Shown: positions 18,674 through 28,355 of the stretch, piece by piece
Position numbering within the stretch: the stretch's first letter is position 1
Layout of the letters: the number at the start of each line of letters is the position of its first letter
Assembly (NCBI GenBank): GCA_900756875.1
Contig: CAAELW010000173.1
Span: 1-28,355, forward strand
DNA length: 28,355 bases
Reading direction: 5' to 3'
Origin: Pasteurellaceae bacterium
Lineage (GTDB): Bacteria > Pseudomonadota > Gammaproteobacteria > Enterobacterales > Pasteurellaceae
Notes under the pieces: model-generated
What the model was told of the DNA's origin: nothing
Seen by the model: the letters and a program-made list of their open reading frames with translations, nothing else
The model's database searches: none
Translations under genes and position numbers: made by a program

Positions 18674-18931
18674 TTAAGCAATAACTGCTTTCTCAACAAC
18701 ACGAACTAAAGTCCAAGATTTGGTTTTAGAGAGAGGACGACATTCGCGAATCTCTACTACATCACCTAATTTGGCTTCGTTGTTCTCATCGTGTACGTGT
18801 AATTTAGTTGTACGACGGATAAATTTACCGTATAACGGGTGTTTTACCTTACGTTCAATAGCAACAACGAAAGATTTTTCCATTTTGTCGCTAACAACTT
18901 TACCTTGTACGCTACGAATTTTATCAGTCAT
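18674..18931 (-). CDS. rpsQ: 30S ribosomal protein S17
   Basis: Primary 16S rRNA binder in the 30S body. It is 85 residues, [20 protein letters not shown] onward, an OB-fold protein. The block [43 protein letters not shown] is family-standard. Its start overlaps the rpmC stop by one base (TAATG). It is the last gene of the S10 operon, followed by the S10 terminator. Confidence 0.98.
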   Translation of the reverse strand: MTDKIRSVQGKVVSDKMEKSFVVAIERKVKHPLYGKFIRRTTKLHVHDENNEAKLGDVVEIRECRPLSKTKSWTLVRVVEKAVIA

Positions 18932-19121
18932 TACTCACCCGCCTTCTCAGTTAAAATGGTTTTAACACGTGCGATATCACGACGCACTTGTTTAGCCTGA
19001 TGGGTTTGTTGAAGCTGACCGGTGGCTGTTTGCATACGCAATTTGAATTGTTCACCTAAAAGGTTCACTAACTCATTATTCAGCTCTTCAACACTTTTTG
19101 TACGTAAATCTTGAGCTTTCA

Positions 19122-19122
<1 letters not shown>
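18931..19122 (-). CDS. rpmC: 50S ribosomal protein L29
   Basis: Small helical protein at the exit tunnel rim, part of the docking area for trigger factor and SRP with L23. It is 63 residues, [20 protein letters not shown] onward, two antiparallel helices with the typical [28 protein letters not shown] block. It overlaps rplP and rpsQ by one base at each end, showing tight translational coupling. Confidence 0.98.
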
Positions 19123-19532
<410 letters not shown>

Positions 19533-19545
19533 TTAGCGTTTCTCC

Positions 19546-20253
19546 TTACTTACGACCTTTGCCACGCGGAGCCTTTTTAGGCTTGTCGGCAGGTTGTTGT
19601 TCTGATTGCGCAACTGCAGCCATTCCACCCAAAATTTCACCTTTGAAGATCCATACTTTAACGCCGATTACGCCGTATGTAGTATGAGCTTCTGCAGTGT
19701 TATAATCGATGTCCGCACGAAGAGTATGTAGAGGTACACGACCTTCACGATACCATTCAGAACGTGCGATTTCTGCACCACCTAAACGACCGCTAACTTC
19801 AACTTTGATACCTTTAGCACCTAAACGCATTGCGCTTTGTACCGCACGTTTCATAGCACGACGGAACATTACACGACGTTCTAATTGAGAAGCGATGCTG
19901 TCTGCAACTAATTTTGCATCTAATTCCGGTTTTTTCACTTCAGCAATGTTGATTTGAGCCGGAACGCCAGCGATTTGAGATACTGCGTTACGTAATTTTT
20001 CAACATCTTCACCTTTTTTACCGATAACGATACCAGGGCGAGCTGTGTGAATTGTTACACGAATACTTTTCGCTGGACGCTCAATAGTAATACGTGAAAC
20101 CGAAGCGTTTGCTAATTCTTTAGTTAAGAATTTGCGTACTTTGAAGTCACCGTCAAGATTGTCGGCGAAATCTTGTGTATTCGCGAACCAAGTAGAGTTC
20201 CAAGGTTTTACAATACCTAGGCGAATACCATTTGGATTTACTTTTTGACCCAT
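19546..20253 (-). CDS. rpsC: 30S ribosomal protein S3
   Basis: Small-subunit protein at the mRNA entry channel with helicase-like action on structured mRNA. It is 235 residues, [20 protein letters not shown] onward. The KH domain contains [13 protein letters not shown], and the C-terminal domain has [28 protein letters not shown]. The basic tail [12 protein letters not shown] is usual. It lies between rplV and rplP in the S10 operon. Confidence 0.98.
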   Translation of the reverse strand: MGQKVNPNGIRLGIVKPWNSTWFANTQDFADNLDGDFKVRKFLTKELANASVSRITIERPAKSIRVTIHTARPGIVIGKKGEDVEKLRNAVSQIAGVPAQINIAEVKKPELDAKLVADSIASQLERRVMFRRAMKRAVQSAMRLGAKGIKVEVSGRLGGAEIARSEWYREGRVPLHTLRADIDYNTAEAHTTYGVIGVKVWIFKGEILGGMAAVAQSEQQPADKPKKAPRGKGRK

Positions 20254-20270
20254 TGCTATTCCTCTACTTA

Positions 20271-20603
<333 letters not shown>

Positions 20604-20614
20604 CTATTTACCTC

Positions 20615-20893
<279 letters not shown>

Positions 20894-20914
20894 TTATCCT
20901 CTTATTAATTTAAA

Positions 20915-21736
20915 TTATTTGCCACGACGACGTACGATGAATTTATCAGTACGTTTGTTGTGACGAGTTTTCTTACCTTTAGTTTGAACGCCCCAAGGAG
21001 TTACTGGGTGTTTACCAAAGTTACGACCTTCACCACCACCGTGTGGGTGATCTACTGGGTTCATTGCTGTACCACGAACTGTAGGGCGAATGCCTCTCCA
21101 GCGGTTAGCACCTGCTTTACCCAATACGCGAAGCATATGTTCTGAGTTACCAACTTCACCGATTGTAGCAACACATTCAGCTAATACTTTACGCATTTCG
21201 CCTGAACGTAAACGTAAAGTTACGTAGTTGCCTTCACGAGCGATGATTTGTACATAAGCACCAGCAGAACGAGCGATTTGACCGCCTTTACCTGGTTTTA
21301 ATTCAACGTTATGTACTGTTGAACCAACTGGGATATTACGCATTGGTAATGAGTTACCCACTTTAATTGGTGAGTTAACGCCAGATTGGATTTGATCGCC
21401 AACTGACAAGCCTTTAGGTGCTAAGATATAACGGCGTTCACCATCTTTATAAAGCACTAAAGCAATGTTAGCTGAACGGTTTGGATCATATTCTAAACGT
21501 TCAACAACCGCTGGGATATCTAACTTGTTACGTTTGAAATCGATTAAACGGTAATGTTGTTTATGACCACCACCGATGTGGCGAGTGGTAATACGACCAT
21601 AATTGTTACGACCACCAGTTTTAGATTTAGTATCTAGAAGAGGCGCGTAAGGTTTACCCTTGTGTAATTCAGGGTTCACGATTTTAACAACGTGACGACG
21701 ACCAGCGGAGGTCGGCTTACATTTAACGATAGCCAT
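20915..21736 (-). CDS. rplB: 50S ribosomal protein L2
   Basis: Core large-subunit protein needed for subunit joining and peptidyl transfer. It is 273 residues, [20 protein letters not shown] onward. The C-terminal signature [24 protein letters not shown] carries the conserved His of the HGGGEG loop (position 229 in E. coli). The basic tail [19 protein letters not shown] is standard. It lies between rplW and rpsS in the S10 operon. Confidence 0.99.
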   Translation of the reverse strand: MAIVKCKPTSAGRRHVVKIVNPELHKGKPYAPLLDTKSKTGGRNNYGRITTRHIGGGHKQHYRLIDFKRNKLDIPAVVERLEYDPNRSANIALVLYKDGERRYILAPKGLSVGDQIQSGVNSPIKVGNSLPMRNIPVGSTVHNVELKPGKGGQIARSAGAYVQIIAREGNYVTLRLRSGEMRKVLAECVATIGEVGNSEHMLRVLGKAGANRWRGIRPTVRGTAMNPVDHPHGGGEGRNFGKHPVTPWGVQTKGKKTRHNKRTDKFIVRRRGK

Positions 21737-21753
21737 TCTCTAATTTCCTCCGA

Positions 21754-22053
21754 TTACTCTGCACTGTCCACGAAGTCCAAATTTTGGCCTTCAGCTAAAG
21801 TTACATAAGCTTTTTTCCAGTCGCTGCGACGACCCATTTTGTTACCACGGCGTTTAGTTTTACCTTTAACAACCACAGTACGAACTGAGTCAACTTTTAC
21901 TTCAAATAATTGAGCAACAGCAGCAGCAATTTCAGCTTTGTTCGCATCTAAAGCAACTTTAAGTACAACAGTGTTAGATTTTTCAGCATTGTTAGTTGCT
22001 TTTTCAGAGATGTGCGGTGCACGTAGCACGCTTAGCAAACGTTCTTGACTCAT
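21754..22053 (-). CDS. rplW: 50S ribosomal protein L23
   Basis: Exit-tunnel rim protein and the main docking site for trigger factor and SRP. It is 99 residues, [20 protein letters not shown] onward. The internal loop [35 protein letters not shown] is typical. Its start overlaps the rplD stop by four bases (ATGA), a sign of coupled translation. It belongs to the S10 operon. Confidence 0.98.
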   Translation of the reverse strand: MSQERLLSVLRAPHISEKATNNAEKSNTVVLKVALDANKAEIAAAVAQLFEVKVDSVRTVVVKGKTKRRGNKMGRRSDWKKAYVTLAEGQNLDFVDSAE

Positions 22054-22652
22054 GCTAGGATCTCCTCAATTTGTTTCACAGCGTCAACAGTAACAATCAC
22101 TTTATCGAAAGCGATTAAGCTAACTGGATCGATACCTTGAACATCACGTACATCAACTTTATATAAGTTACGTGCCGCTAAGAATAGATTTTCATCTAAA
22201 CTTGCTGTGATAATTAACGCATCTTCAACTGCTAAATCTTTTAATTTTTGTACTAAAACTTTAGTTTTTGGTGCATCTAATTCGAATTTTTCAACAACAA
22301 CCAAACGATCTTGACGAACTAATTCAGAAAGAATGCTTTTGATAGCACCACGGTACATTTTCTTGTTCACTTTTTGGCTGTGATCTTGTGGTTTAGCCGC
22401 GAAGGTTGTACCACCAGAACGCCAGATTGGTGATTTGATATCACCAGAACGAGCACGACCTGTACCTTTTTGACGCCAAGGTTTTTTACCTGAACCAGAC
22501 ACTTCAGCACGAGTTTTTTGCGCACGAGTACCTTGACGAGCACCTGCTGCATAAGCAACAACAACTTGGTGAATCAAAGCTTCGTTAAACTCACGTCCGA
22601 AGGTAGTTTCAGAAACAGTTAGTGCATTTGCACCTACAACTTGTAATTCCAT
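22050..22652 (-). CDS. rplD: 50S ribosomal protein L4
   Basis: Large-subunit protein whose loop lines the exit tunnel. In E. coli it is also the repressor of its own S10 operon, acting both on transcription termination in the leader and on translation. It is 200 residues, [20 protein letters not shown] onward. The tunnel loop [30 protein letters not shown] has the wild-type [12 protein letters not shown] text, with no macrolide-type change. The S10 leader here has an attenuator-like hairpin consistent with L4 control. Confidence 0.98.
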   Translation of the reverse strand: MELQVVGANALTVSETTFGREFNEALIHQVVVAYAAGARQGTRAQKTRAEVSGSGKKPWRQKGTGRARSGDIKSPIWRSGGTTFAAKPQDHSQKVNKKMYRGAIKSILSELVRQDRLVVVEKFELDAPKTKVLVQKLKDLAVEDALIITASLDENLFLAARNLYKVDVRDVQGIDPVSLIAFDKVIVTVDAVKQIEEILA

Positions 22653-22667
22653 CTCTATCTCCTAGAC

Positions 22668-23294
22668 TTATGCTTTAACTGCCGGCTTAACGATAACATC
22701 GCCATTGATAGCACCAGGTACAGAACCTTTTACTAATAGCAATTTACGCTCAGCATCTACACGAACAACTTCAAGTGATTGAACGGTTACACGCTCAGCA
22801 CCTAAATGTCCTGCCATTTTTTTACCTTTAAACACACGACCTGGAGTTTGGTTTTGACCAATAGAACCAAGTACACGATGTGATAAAGAGTTACCGTGTG
22901 TAGCATCTTGAGTACGGAAGTTCCAACGTTTAACACCACCTTGGAAACCTTTACCTTTAGAAGTACCAGTAACATCTACTTTTTTAACATCTGCAAAGAT
23001 GTCAACATTGATTTCTTGACCTAAAGTGAATTCTTCACCTTCAGTACGAAATTCCCATAAACCGCGACCAGCTTCAACACCTGCTTTCACGAAATGACCT
23101 GCTTCAGGTTTAGTTACACGATTCGCTTTTTTAGAACCAGTAGTAACTTGAACTGCAGTATAGCCATCGTTTTCAAGAGTTTTAACTTGAGTTACGCGGT
23201 TGGCTTCGATTTCGATAACGGTAACTGGTACAGAAACACCGTCTTCATTGAAGATACGGGTCATACCAACTTTACGACCGACTAAACCAATCAT
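22668..23294 (-). CDS. rplC: 50S ribosomal protein L3
   Basis: One of the first proteins in 50S assembly, reaching toward the peptidyl transferase centre. It is 208 residues, [20 protein letters not shown] onward. The conserved loop [19 protein letters not shown] is followed by [32 protein letters not shown], which includes the Gln (GQNQTPG) methylated by PrmB in E. coli. It is the second gene of the S10 operon, 16 bases after rpsJ. Confidence 0.98.
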   Translation of the reverse strand: MIGLVGRKVGMTRIFNEDGVSVPVTVIEIEANRVTQVKTLENDGYTAVQVTTGSKKANRVTKPEAGHFVKAGVEAGRGLWEFRTEGEEFTLGQEINVDIFADVKKVDVTGTSKGKGFQGGVKRWNFRTQDATHGNSLSHRVLGSIGQNQTPGRVFKGKKMAGHLGAERVTVQSLEVVRVDAERKLLLVKGSVPGAINGDVIVKPAVKA

Positions 23295-23310
23295 TGTAAT
23301 AACCTCTTAA

Positions 23311-23812
<502 letters not shown>

Positions 23813-23816
23813 GTGG

Positions 23817-23845
23817 ATATTACACAAAAACACCTCATTATGCAA
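23817..23845 (-). promoter_or_regulatory. S10 operon promoter
   Basis: On the minus strand TTGCAT (23840-23845) and TAATAT (23817-23822) are separated by exactly 17 bases. The predicted start near 23810 is within a G triplet and coincides with the first base pair of the leader hairpin. It is placed after the ftsX terminator. Confidence 0.6.
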
Positions 23846-23870
23846 GCTTTTTGTTCAATTAATTTCCACA

Positions 23871-23939
23871 TACAAAAAAGTGCGGTCATTTTCCCGAATG
23901 TTTTTCAGATGAAAACACAACAAAAAATGACCGCACTTT
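23871..23939 (-). terminator. ftsYEX terminator made of an inverted uptake-signal pair
   Basis: Perfect 16-bp inverted repeat: 23877-23892 (AAAGTGCGGTCATTTT) and 23924-23939, with a 31-base loop that itself can fold (GTTTT at 900-904 with AAAAC at 912-916, last three digits). On the minus strand a run of six T follows (23879-23874). Both arms carry exact uptake signals (23878-23886, 23930-23938). It lies between ftsX and the S10 promoter. Confidence 0.8.
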
Positions 23940-23953
23940 AATATAAATGAAAT

Positions 23954-24886
23954 CTATAGTTTGTTATCTAACATGGCAATATGTCTTGTTGCAGCAATCC
24001 AAGCACCAACATAGCCCATAATCAAGCAGCTGACTAATAAGAAGATTAGCTCACCAACGCCTAATCCATTGAGCTCAAATGTCACCGCAAAGATATCCGT
24101 TACATATTTCACCGCTGAAGTAAAGTATCCTACAATAAGACTGCTAAAGAGTGCTGCAACCAATCCGCCCAACACCGCATAAATCATGCCTGTATAAAGA
24201 TAAGGACGAAGAATGAATTGATCTGTAGCACCTAATAGTTTCATCACATCAATGCTTGCTCGGCTACTATAGACATCCGAGCGAATACTATTTCCGATAA
24301 CAAGGAATACCGCAACAGTCATCAAGACAGTACAGAAAATTGCCACATGCGCAAATAACCACGAAAGTGCGGTCAATTTTTCCATCCAGTCGTTATCTAA
24401 ACGAACTTCTTGCACACCTTTAATTTTATTTAAATTTGCACGTAACTCAGCTCGTTTTTCTGATTCATTAAATGCTTTAGACGGCTTCACCATCACGACT
24501 GCCGGTAATGGATTGTCATCTAAAATTTCTAACTCTTCACCAAAACCAGACCAACTTTTAAATTCTTTCAAACTGTCTTGGCGAGAAACATAATTTAAGG
24601 ATTCTACACCCTCTTGCTGACGAATTTTTTCCACCACCAAGTTGGCATCTTCTTCACTTAAATTTTTGTGCAAATAGATCGTGAGTTCACTTTCCGGATA
24701 AAATTGAGTCGTCGCTAAGTGTAAATTTTTCCATAACAAATAGCTCACCGTTGGAATCGTGAGAGATACGGCAATCACAAGAATTGTGAGCAATGTACCA
24801 AATTTACGTTTTACTAAATCGTTCAAAACAGAACGCAAAGTATAAGCAGTTTGCATGCCAAAAGAAGCATCAATACGTCTTGTCAT
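23954..24886 (-). CDS. ftsX: Cell division protein FtsX
   Basis: Integral membrane partner of FtsE. The complex acts at the division septum, linking ATP use in the cytosol to activation of cell-wall amidases through EnvC. It is 310 residues with four membrane segments: about 33-55 (FGTLLTILVIAVSLTIP), then a periplasmic domain of about 120 residues with ESELTIYLHKNLSEED and VESLNYVSRQDSLKEF, then about 178-202, 227-253 and 276-302. AAGGA at 24893-24897, overlapping the ftsE stop, supports ATG at 24886. Last gene of ftsY-ftsE-ftsX. An uptake signal lies inside at 24365-24373. Confidence 0.96.
   Translation of the reverse strand: MTRRIDASFGMQTAYTLRSVLNDLVKRKFGTLLTILVIAVSLTIPTVSYLLWKNLHLATTQFYPESELTIYLHKNLSEEDANLVVEKIRQQEGVESLNYVSRQDSLKEFKSWSGFGEELEILDDNPLPAVVMVKPSKAFNESEKRAELRANLNKIKGVQEVRLDNDWMEKLTALSWLFAHVAIFCTVLMTVAVFLVIGNSIRSDVYSSRASIDVMKLLGATDQFILRPYLYTGMIYAVLGGLVAALFSSLIVGYFTSAVKYVTDIFAVTFELNGLGVGELIFLLVSCLIMGYVGAWIAATRHIAMLDNKL
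24365..24373 (+). repeat. DNA uptake signal sequence inside ftsX
   Basis: Exact AAGTGCGGT followed by CAATTTTT, within the ftsX coding region (antisense to it), between the periplasmic domain and the second membrane segment. Confidence 0.9.
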
Positions 24887-24895
24887 TTTTTATCC

Positions 24896-25552
24896 TTAAT
24901 AGCGTAAGTAGCCTTGTTCAAGCACAAGACATGGTTTTGGTTTTTGTTGAATTAAATTGATATCGTGTGTCGCAATTAACACCGTCATGCCTAAACGATT
25001 AAACTCTTCAAACAGATTAAAAATCCCTAAAGAAAGTTCATCATCTAAGTTGCCTGTTGGCTCATCAGCTAATAAAAGTTGCGGTTTATGCACAATGGCA
25101 CGCGCAATATCCACGCGTTGTTGCTCACCACCTGAAATTTGTGGTGGCACATAATTCGCTTTACTGCGTAAACCCACACGATCTAACGCAACCAATGCAC
25201 GTGTATGCGCTTCTTTCGGGTTCATTCCCGCAATAATCAATGGCAATGCCACATTTTCTGCCACACTACGATCCGTTAATAAACGGTAATCTTGGTGAAC
25301 CATGCCGATTTGACGACGTAAAAATGGGATTTCATATTTGGACAAACGCGTAATATCATGGCCATTAAACCAAATATTACCGGCATTCGCTTTCTCCATA
25401 CCCATAATCAATTTAAGCAAGGTACTTTTACCCGCGCCAGAATGCCCAACAAGATAAGTCATACTTCCAACAGGAAGATGAAAATTTAAGCCTTGTAAGG
25501 CCGGCTGAGTCGCACCGTGATAAGCTTTAGAGACATTTGAAAATCGAATCAC
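24896..25552 (-). CDS. ftsE: Cell division ATP-binding protein FtsE
   Basis: ABC-type ATPase of the FtsEX division complex, at the cytosolic face of the septum. It is 218 residues with all motifs: Walker A GHSGAGKST (36-44), Q-loop HQD (86-88), signature ISGGEQQR (139-146), Walker B LLLADEP (159-165) with Glu164, and the switch His196 in ATHD. The start codon is GTG at 25552; AAGGA at 25561-25565 gives proper spacing. It begins 14 bases after the ftsY stop and ends 9 bases before the ftsX start, so the three genes form one operon. Confidence 0.97.
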   Translation of the reverse strand: MIRFSNVSKAYHGATQPALQGLNFHLPVGSMTYLVGHSGAGKSTLLKLIMGMEKANAGNIWFNGHDITRLSKYEIPFLRRQIGMVHQDYRLLTDRSVAENVALPLIIAGMNPKEAHTRALVALDRVGLRSKANYVPPQISGGEQQRVDIARAIVHKPQLLLADEPTGNLDDELSLGIFNLFEEFNRLGMTVLIATHDINLIQQKPKPCLVLEQGYLRY

Positions 25553-25566
25553 TTTATTATTCCTTT

Positions 25567-27024
25567 TTATTCTTCATTTTCGTGAACAAACAATGCTTCA
25601 ATAAATTCTTCTGCATTAAATTCACGTAAATCTTCAATCTTTTCACCCACACCAATATAACGAATTGGTAAATTAAACTGATCTGCAATGGCGAAGATTA
25701 CCCCACCTTTTGCTGTTCCGTCTAATTTGGTTAATGTAATACCTGTTAACCCAACTGCTTCATTAAAGAGTTTGGCTTGGCTAATTGCATTCTGCCCTGT
25801 CCCCGCATCTAAGGTAAGCATAATTTCGTGCGGTGCGGTTTCATCGTATTTTCTCATGACGCGAACAATTTTCTTCAATTCATCCATGAGATTATTTTTA
25901 TTTTGTAAACGTCCTGCCGTATCCGCAATTAAAATATCAATGTTACGTGCTGCAGCCGATTGCATCGCATCAAAAATCACTGACGCAGAATCTGAACCCG
26001 TACTTTGTGCCACCACCGGAATATTGTTACGCTCACCCCATACTTGAAGTTGTTCTACTGCTGCGGCACGGAAAGTATCCCCCGCTGCTAACATGACTGA
26101 TTTACCTTCATTTTGGAATTTACGAGCTAACTTACCAATTGTGGTTGTTTTACCTACACCGTTTACGCCCACCATCAAAATAACATAAGGTTTTTTAGTC
26201 GTATCAATGACCAATGGTTTTGCAACTGGTTTTAGAATTTCTACCATTTCAACCTTAAGTTGTTGGTAAAGCAATTCCGCATCTTGTAGCTGTTTACGGC
26301 TTGCATGCTCGGTTAAATTCTTAATGATTTTATTGGTTGTTGGCACGCCAATATCAGCAATTAAAAGCTGCTCTTCCAACTCATCAAACAAATCATCATC
26401 AATTTTTTTGCCTAAAAAGAACGCTCGGAAACCCGCGCCAATATTTTGTTTGGTTTTGAGTAAGCCTTTAACTAAACGACTGAAAAAGCCACCTTCACTT
26501 GGTTTTTCTTGCGTCTCGGTATTGATATCTGAACGGAATTCATCTTTAACATCGTCAACAATTTCAGGCTCAATCTCAGCATCAACCACTGGAAGATCTT
26601 CAACGACGTTATCTTGCTCAATAATGCTTTCTATTGACTCTTCCGCAGGAAGTGCGGTAGAAATTTCTTCTGTTTTTTCTGTCTCTTCAGTCGTTGCCTC
26701 AATCACCGGTGTATCTAGAACTGGCTCAATATTGGCCGCACTTTCAGGTGAGATCACTTCTTCTACGACAGGTTCAATATGTTCAACAACTGCATTCTCA
26801 GCTTTATCCTCTTGCAGCTGTTCAGCTAACTCCTGTAATTCTTCTTGTTCAACTTGCTCTAATTGAACGTTCTTCTCAGTGTGAACGATCTCTTCCGTAG
26901 GCAAAACGTCGGCAGATTCGACAGATGGCTCTTCAATAATTGGCTCAATTTTTTGTTCTTCTTGCTTTTTATTGCGACCAAAAAGAGAGGCCCAAAACCC
27001 ACCTTTTTTCTTTTCTTCTGACAT
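25567..27024 (-). CDS. ftsY: Signal recognition particle receptor FtsY
   Basis: GTPase that receives ribosomes carried by SRP (Ffh) and hands them to SecY. It is 485 residues from ATG at 27024; a purine-rich AGAGAAGAA lies upstream, and the frame from 27045 adds a foreign leader. It has a basic N terminus (KKKGGFWASLFGRNKKQ), then a long acidic A domain (to about 175) rich in Glu, Val and Ile, then the N domain. The G domain follows: GVNGVGKTTT (from about 286), DTFRAAAVEQL, DTAGRL, TLDAGTGQNA and TKLDGTAKGG. First gene of ftsYEX, divergent from rsmD, as in E. coli. An uptake signal lies in the acidic domain. Confidence 0.97.
   Translation of the reverse strand: MSEEKKKGGFWASLFGRNKKQEEQKIEPIIEEPSVESADVLPTEEIVHTEKNVQLEQVEQEELQELAEQLQEDKAENAVVEHIEPVVEEVISPESAANIEPVLDTPVIEATTEETEKTEEISTALPAEESIESIIEQDNVVEDLPVVDAEIEPEIVDDVKDEFRSDINTETQEKPSEGGFFSRLVKGLLKTKQNIGAGFRAFFLGKKIDDDLFDELEEQLLIADIGVPTTNKIIKNLTEHASRKQLQDAELLYQQLKVEMVEILKPVAKPLVIDTTKKPYVILMVGVNGVGKTTTIGKLARKFQNEGKSVMLAAGDTFRAAAVEQLQVWGERNNIPVVAQSTGSDSASVIFDAMQSAAARNIDILIADTAGRLQNKNNLMDELKKIVRVMRKYDETAPHEIMLTLDAGTGQNAISQAKLFNEAVGLTGITLTKLDGTAKGGVIFAIADQFNLPIRYIGVGEKIEDLREFNAEEFIEALFVHENEE
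26650..26658 (+). repeat. DNA uptake signal sequence inside ftsY
   Basis: Exact AAGTGCGGT within the variable acidic domain of ftsY (antisense to it), a region under weak sequence constraint. A near copy (8 of 9) lies at 26737-26745. Confidence 0.88.
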
Positions 27025-27065
27025 AAATTCTTCTCTTAAACACAAATCTGTAAAAAATACTGCCT

Positions 27066-27074
27066 ATTCTAGCA
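27066..27074 (-). promoter_or_regulatory. ftsYEX promoter (extended -10)
   Basis: On the minus strand TGC-TAGAAT forms an extended -10, which can work without a good -35; none is clear upstream. The predicted start is near 27059, about 35 bases before the ftsY start codon. Confidence 0.5.
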
Positions 27075-27122
27075 AAAAATCGTCTAAACTAAGCACAATT
27101 TTCACTAAAAATCTGTTTCTTT

Positions 27123-27707
27123 ATGAAAAAAATGCAAGTTCAAAATGCCAAAGGCGAAGTTCGAATCATCGCAGGTCTTTGGCGAGGGCGAAAATTACCG
27201 GTTTTAAATGCGGAAGGTTTGCGTCCAACAAGCGATCGCGTAAAAGAAACCTTATTCAACTGGTTGATGCCTTATATTGTAGATAGCCATTGCCTTGATT
27301 GCTTTGCGGGCAGTGGCTCACTTGGTTTTGAAGCCCTTTCTCGCCAAGCAAAACAGGTGACGTTTTTAGAGTTAGATAAAACCGTTGCGAATCAATTAAA
27401 GAAAAATTTGCAAACGCTAAAAATAACGAATGAACAAGCTCAGGTCATCAATCAAAATAGCTTAGAATTTTTAAAACAAGCACAAAATCAACCGCACTTT
27501 GATGTAGCATTTTTAGATCCACCTTTTCATTTTGGCTTAGCAGAACAAGCAATTGCCCTTTTAGAAGAAAAAAATTGGCTGTTACCTCATGCATTGATTT
27601 ATGTGGAAACAGAAAAAGACAAACCGCTTAGCGTGCCTGACAATTGGCAATTACTGAAAGAGAAAACCGCAGGTATGGTGAGCTCCCGCCTATATAAAAA
27701 AGATTAG
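27123..27707 (+). CDS. rsmD: 16S rRNA (guanine(966)-N2)-methyltransferase
   Basis: Methylates N2 of G966 in 16S rRNA of the assembling 30S subunit, using S-adenosylmethionine. The 194-residue protein opens with VRIIAGLWRGRKLPV and GLRPTSDRVKETLFNWL, the RsmD signature. Motif I CFAGSGSLGFEAL is at about 60-72, and the catalytic DPPF at 132-135. It is divergent from ftsY and 9 bases before trmL. No Shine-Dalgarno sequence is visible before ATG 27123 or before the in-frame ATG at 27132, so initiation may be weak. An uptake signal lies inside at 27491-27499, just before the DPPF codons. Confidence 0.95.
   Translation: MKKMQVQNAKGEVRIIAGLWRGRKLPVLNAEGLRPTSDRVKETLFNWLMPYIVDSHCLDCFAGSGSLGFEALSRQAKQVTFLELDKTVANQLKKNLQTLKITNEQAQVINQNSLEFLKQAQNQPHFDVAFLDPPFHFGLAEQAIALLEEKNWLLPHALIYVETEKDKPLSVPDNWQLLKEKTAGMVSSRLYKKD
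27491..27499 (-). repeat. DNA uptake signal sequence inside rsmD
   Basis: Exact ACCGCACTT (minus-strand AAGTGCGGT) within rsmD, encoding part of QPHFD just before the catalytic strand. Confidence 0.9.
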
Positions 27708-28193
<486 letters not shown>

Positions 28194-28208
28194 AAAAATC
28201 AGTAAAAT

Positions 28209-28250
28209 AGCCGCTTATTTTCTAAACAAAAATAAGCGGCTTTCTTTTTG
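28209..28250 (+). terminator. rsmD-trmL terminator
   Basis: AGCCGCTTATTTT (28209-28221) and its exact complement (28229-28241) form a 13-bp stem with a 7-base loop, followed by TTCTTTTT. A strong intrinsic terminator 15 bases after the trmL stop. Confidence 0.93.
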
Positions 28251-28259
28251 TATTTAATT

Positions 28260-28275
28260 TGTGATCTCGATCACA
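28260..28275. promoter_or_regulatory. Near-consensus CRP binding site
   Basis: TGTGA (28260-28264), TCTCGA, TCACA (28271-28275): inverted repeat TGTGATC/GATCACA with a 2-base centre, one base from the ideal E. coli core, with AT flanks. The centre at 28267.5 is 61 bases before the start site predicted from TATAAA at 28316-28321. Confidence 0.8.
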
Positions 28276-28292
28276 TATTTATAATTTTAAGG

Positions 28293-28321
28293 TTCCCTTT
28301 TTACCAAAACAGCAGTATAAA
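28293..28321 (+). promoter_or_regulatory. CRP-dependent promoter of the truncated last gene
   Basis: TATAAA at 28316-28321 is a good -10. The 17-base-spaced -35, TTCCCT (28293-28298), is poor, as expected where CRP recruits polymerase. The predicted start is near 28328-28329. A second TATAAT at 28280-28285 almost touches the CRP site and would instead be blocked by it. Confidence 0.5.
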
Positions 28322-28347
28322 TAAATTACATTTAGAGAGGGATCTCG

Positions 28348-28355
28348 ATGTACCC
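28348..28355 (+). CDS. Start of a truncated gene behind the CRP site
   Basis: ATG at 28348-28350 follows the purine-rich GAGAGGGA, a plausible ribosome site, about 20 bases after the predicted start of transcription. Only Met-Tyr and a partial CC (Pro) codon are inside the window, so the product cannot be named. Confidence 0.5.

Noticed and set aside
26324..26866. Long plus-strand open frame opposite ftsY, Ser-rich
   Set aside because: It mirrors the repetitive acidic codons of ftsY, has no ribosome site, and its composition (very high Ser) is what antisense of Glu/Asp/Val-rich codons yields.
28341..28349. GATCTCGAT repeated from the CRP site (28263-28271) at the last gene's start codon
   Set aside because: A single 9-base repeat without dyad symmetry at the second place; probably chance or part of a normal ribosome-site region.

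Overview
This window reads as a chromosome segment from a Pasteurellaceae bacterium, most likely a Haemophilus. The main evidence is the 9-base DNA uptake signal AAGTGCGGT (or its complement), of which I count 13 exact copies, several arranged as inverted pairs that act as terminators. AT-rich coding sequence, the proteins themselves and a PnuC nicotinamide riboside transporter fit the same group. Naming the species (for example H. parainfluenzae rather than H. influenzae) would be a guess.

Region 1 (1-6257) is a mixed housekeeping and accessory stretch: a GNAT acetyltransferase cut by the window edge, an unrecognised lipoprotein, a small unrecognised cytosolic protein, 6-phosphogluconate dehydrogenase (gnd), a DUF4298 protein, and an OsmB-like glycine-zipper lipoprotein. 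The RNA helicase gene srmB and the tRNA methyltransferase gene trmN follow as a divergent pair, then pnuC. Region 2 (6258-9890) holds rapA-rluA, an RNA polymerase recycling ATPase and a pseudouridine synthase, behind a perfect CRP-type palindrome.

Region 3 (9906-23812, minus strand) is the ribosomal protein supercluster in the classical order. The S10 operon runs rpsJ to rpsQ, the spc operon rplN to rpmJ with secY inside, and the alpha operon rpsM to rplQ with rpoA inside. Its control regions can be read directly. The S10 promoter and leader carry an attenuator-like hairpin (presumed L4 control). A terminator and a new promoter lie between S10 and spc. A presumed S8 site sits at the rplE start, and the alpha leader resembles the S4-binding pseudoknot of E. 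coli. The alpha promoter -10 lies in the centre of a perfect palindrome.

Region 4 (23877-28355) holds the ftsY-ftsE-ftsX operon (membrane targeting and division, minus strand). Divergent from it are rsmD and trmL, two RNA methyltransferase genes. The window ends just after the start codon of another gene that sits behind a near-consensus CRP site.

Almost every gene here concerns making, assembling or modifying ribosomes and RNA polymerase, or inserting membrane proteins (SecY, FtsY). I found no mobile element, CRISPR array, tRNA or rRNA gene, prophage or defence system, and no convincing undescribed multigene system. The best leads are regulatory: the palindrome on the alpha promoter, the two CRP sites, the predicted 5'-terminal hairpins, and the near absence of uptake signals across the ribosomal cluster. 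All comparisons with other species are from memory and were not searched.
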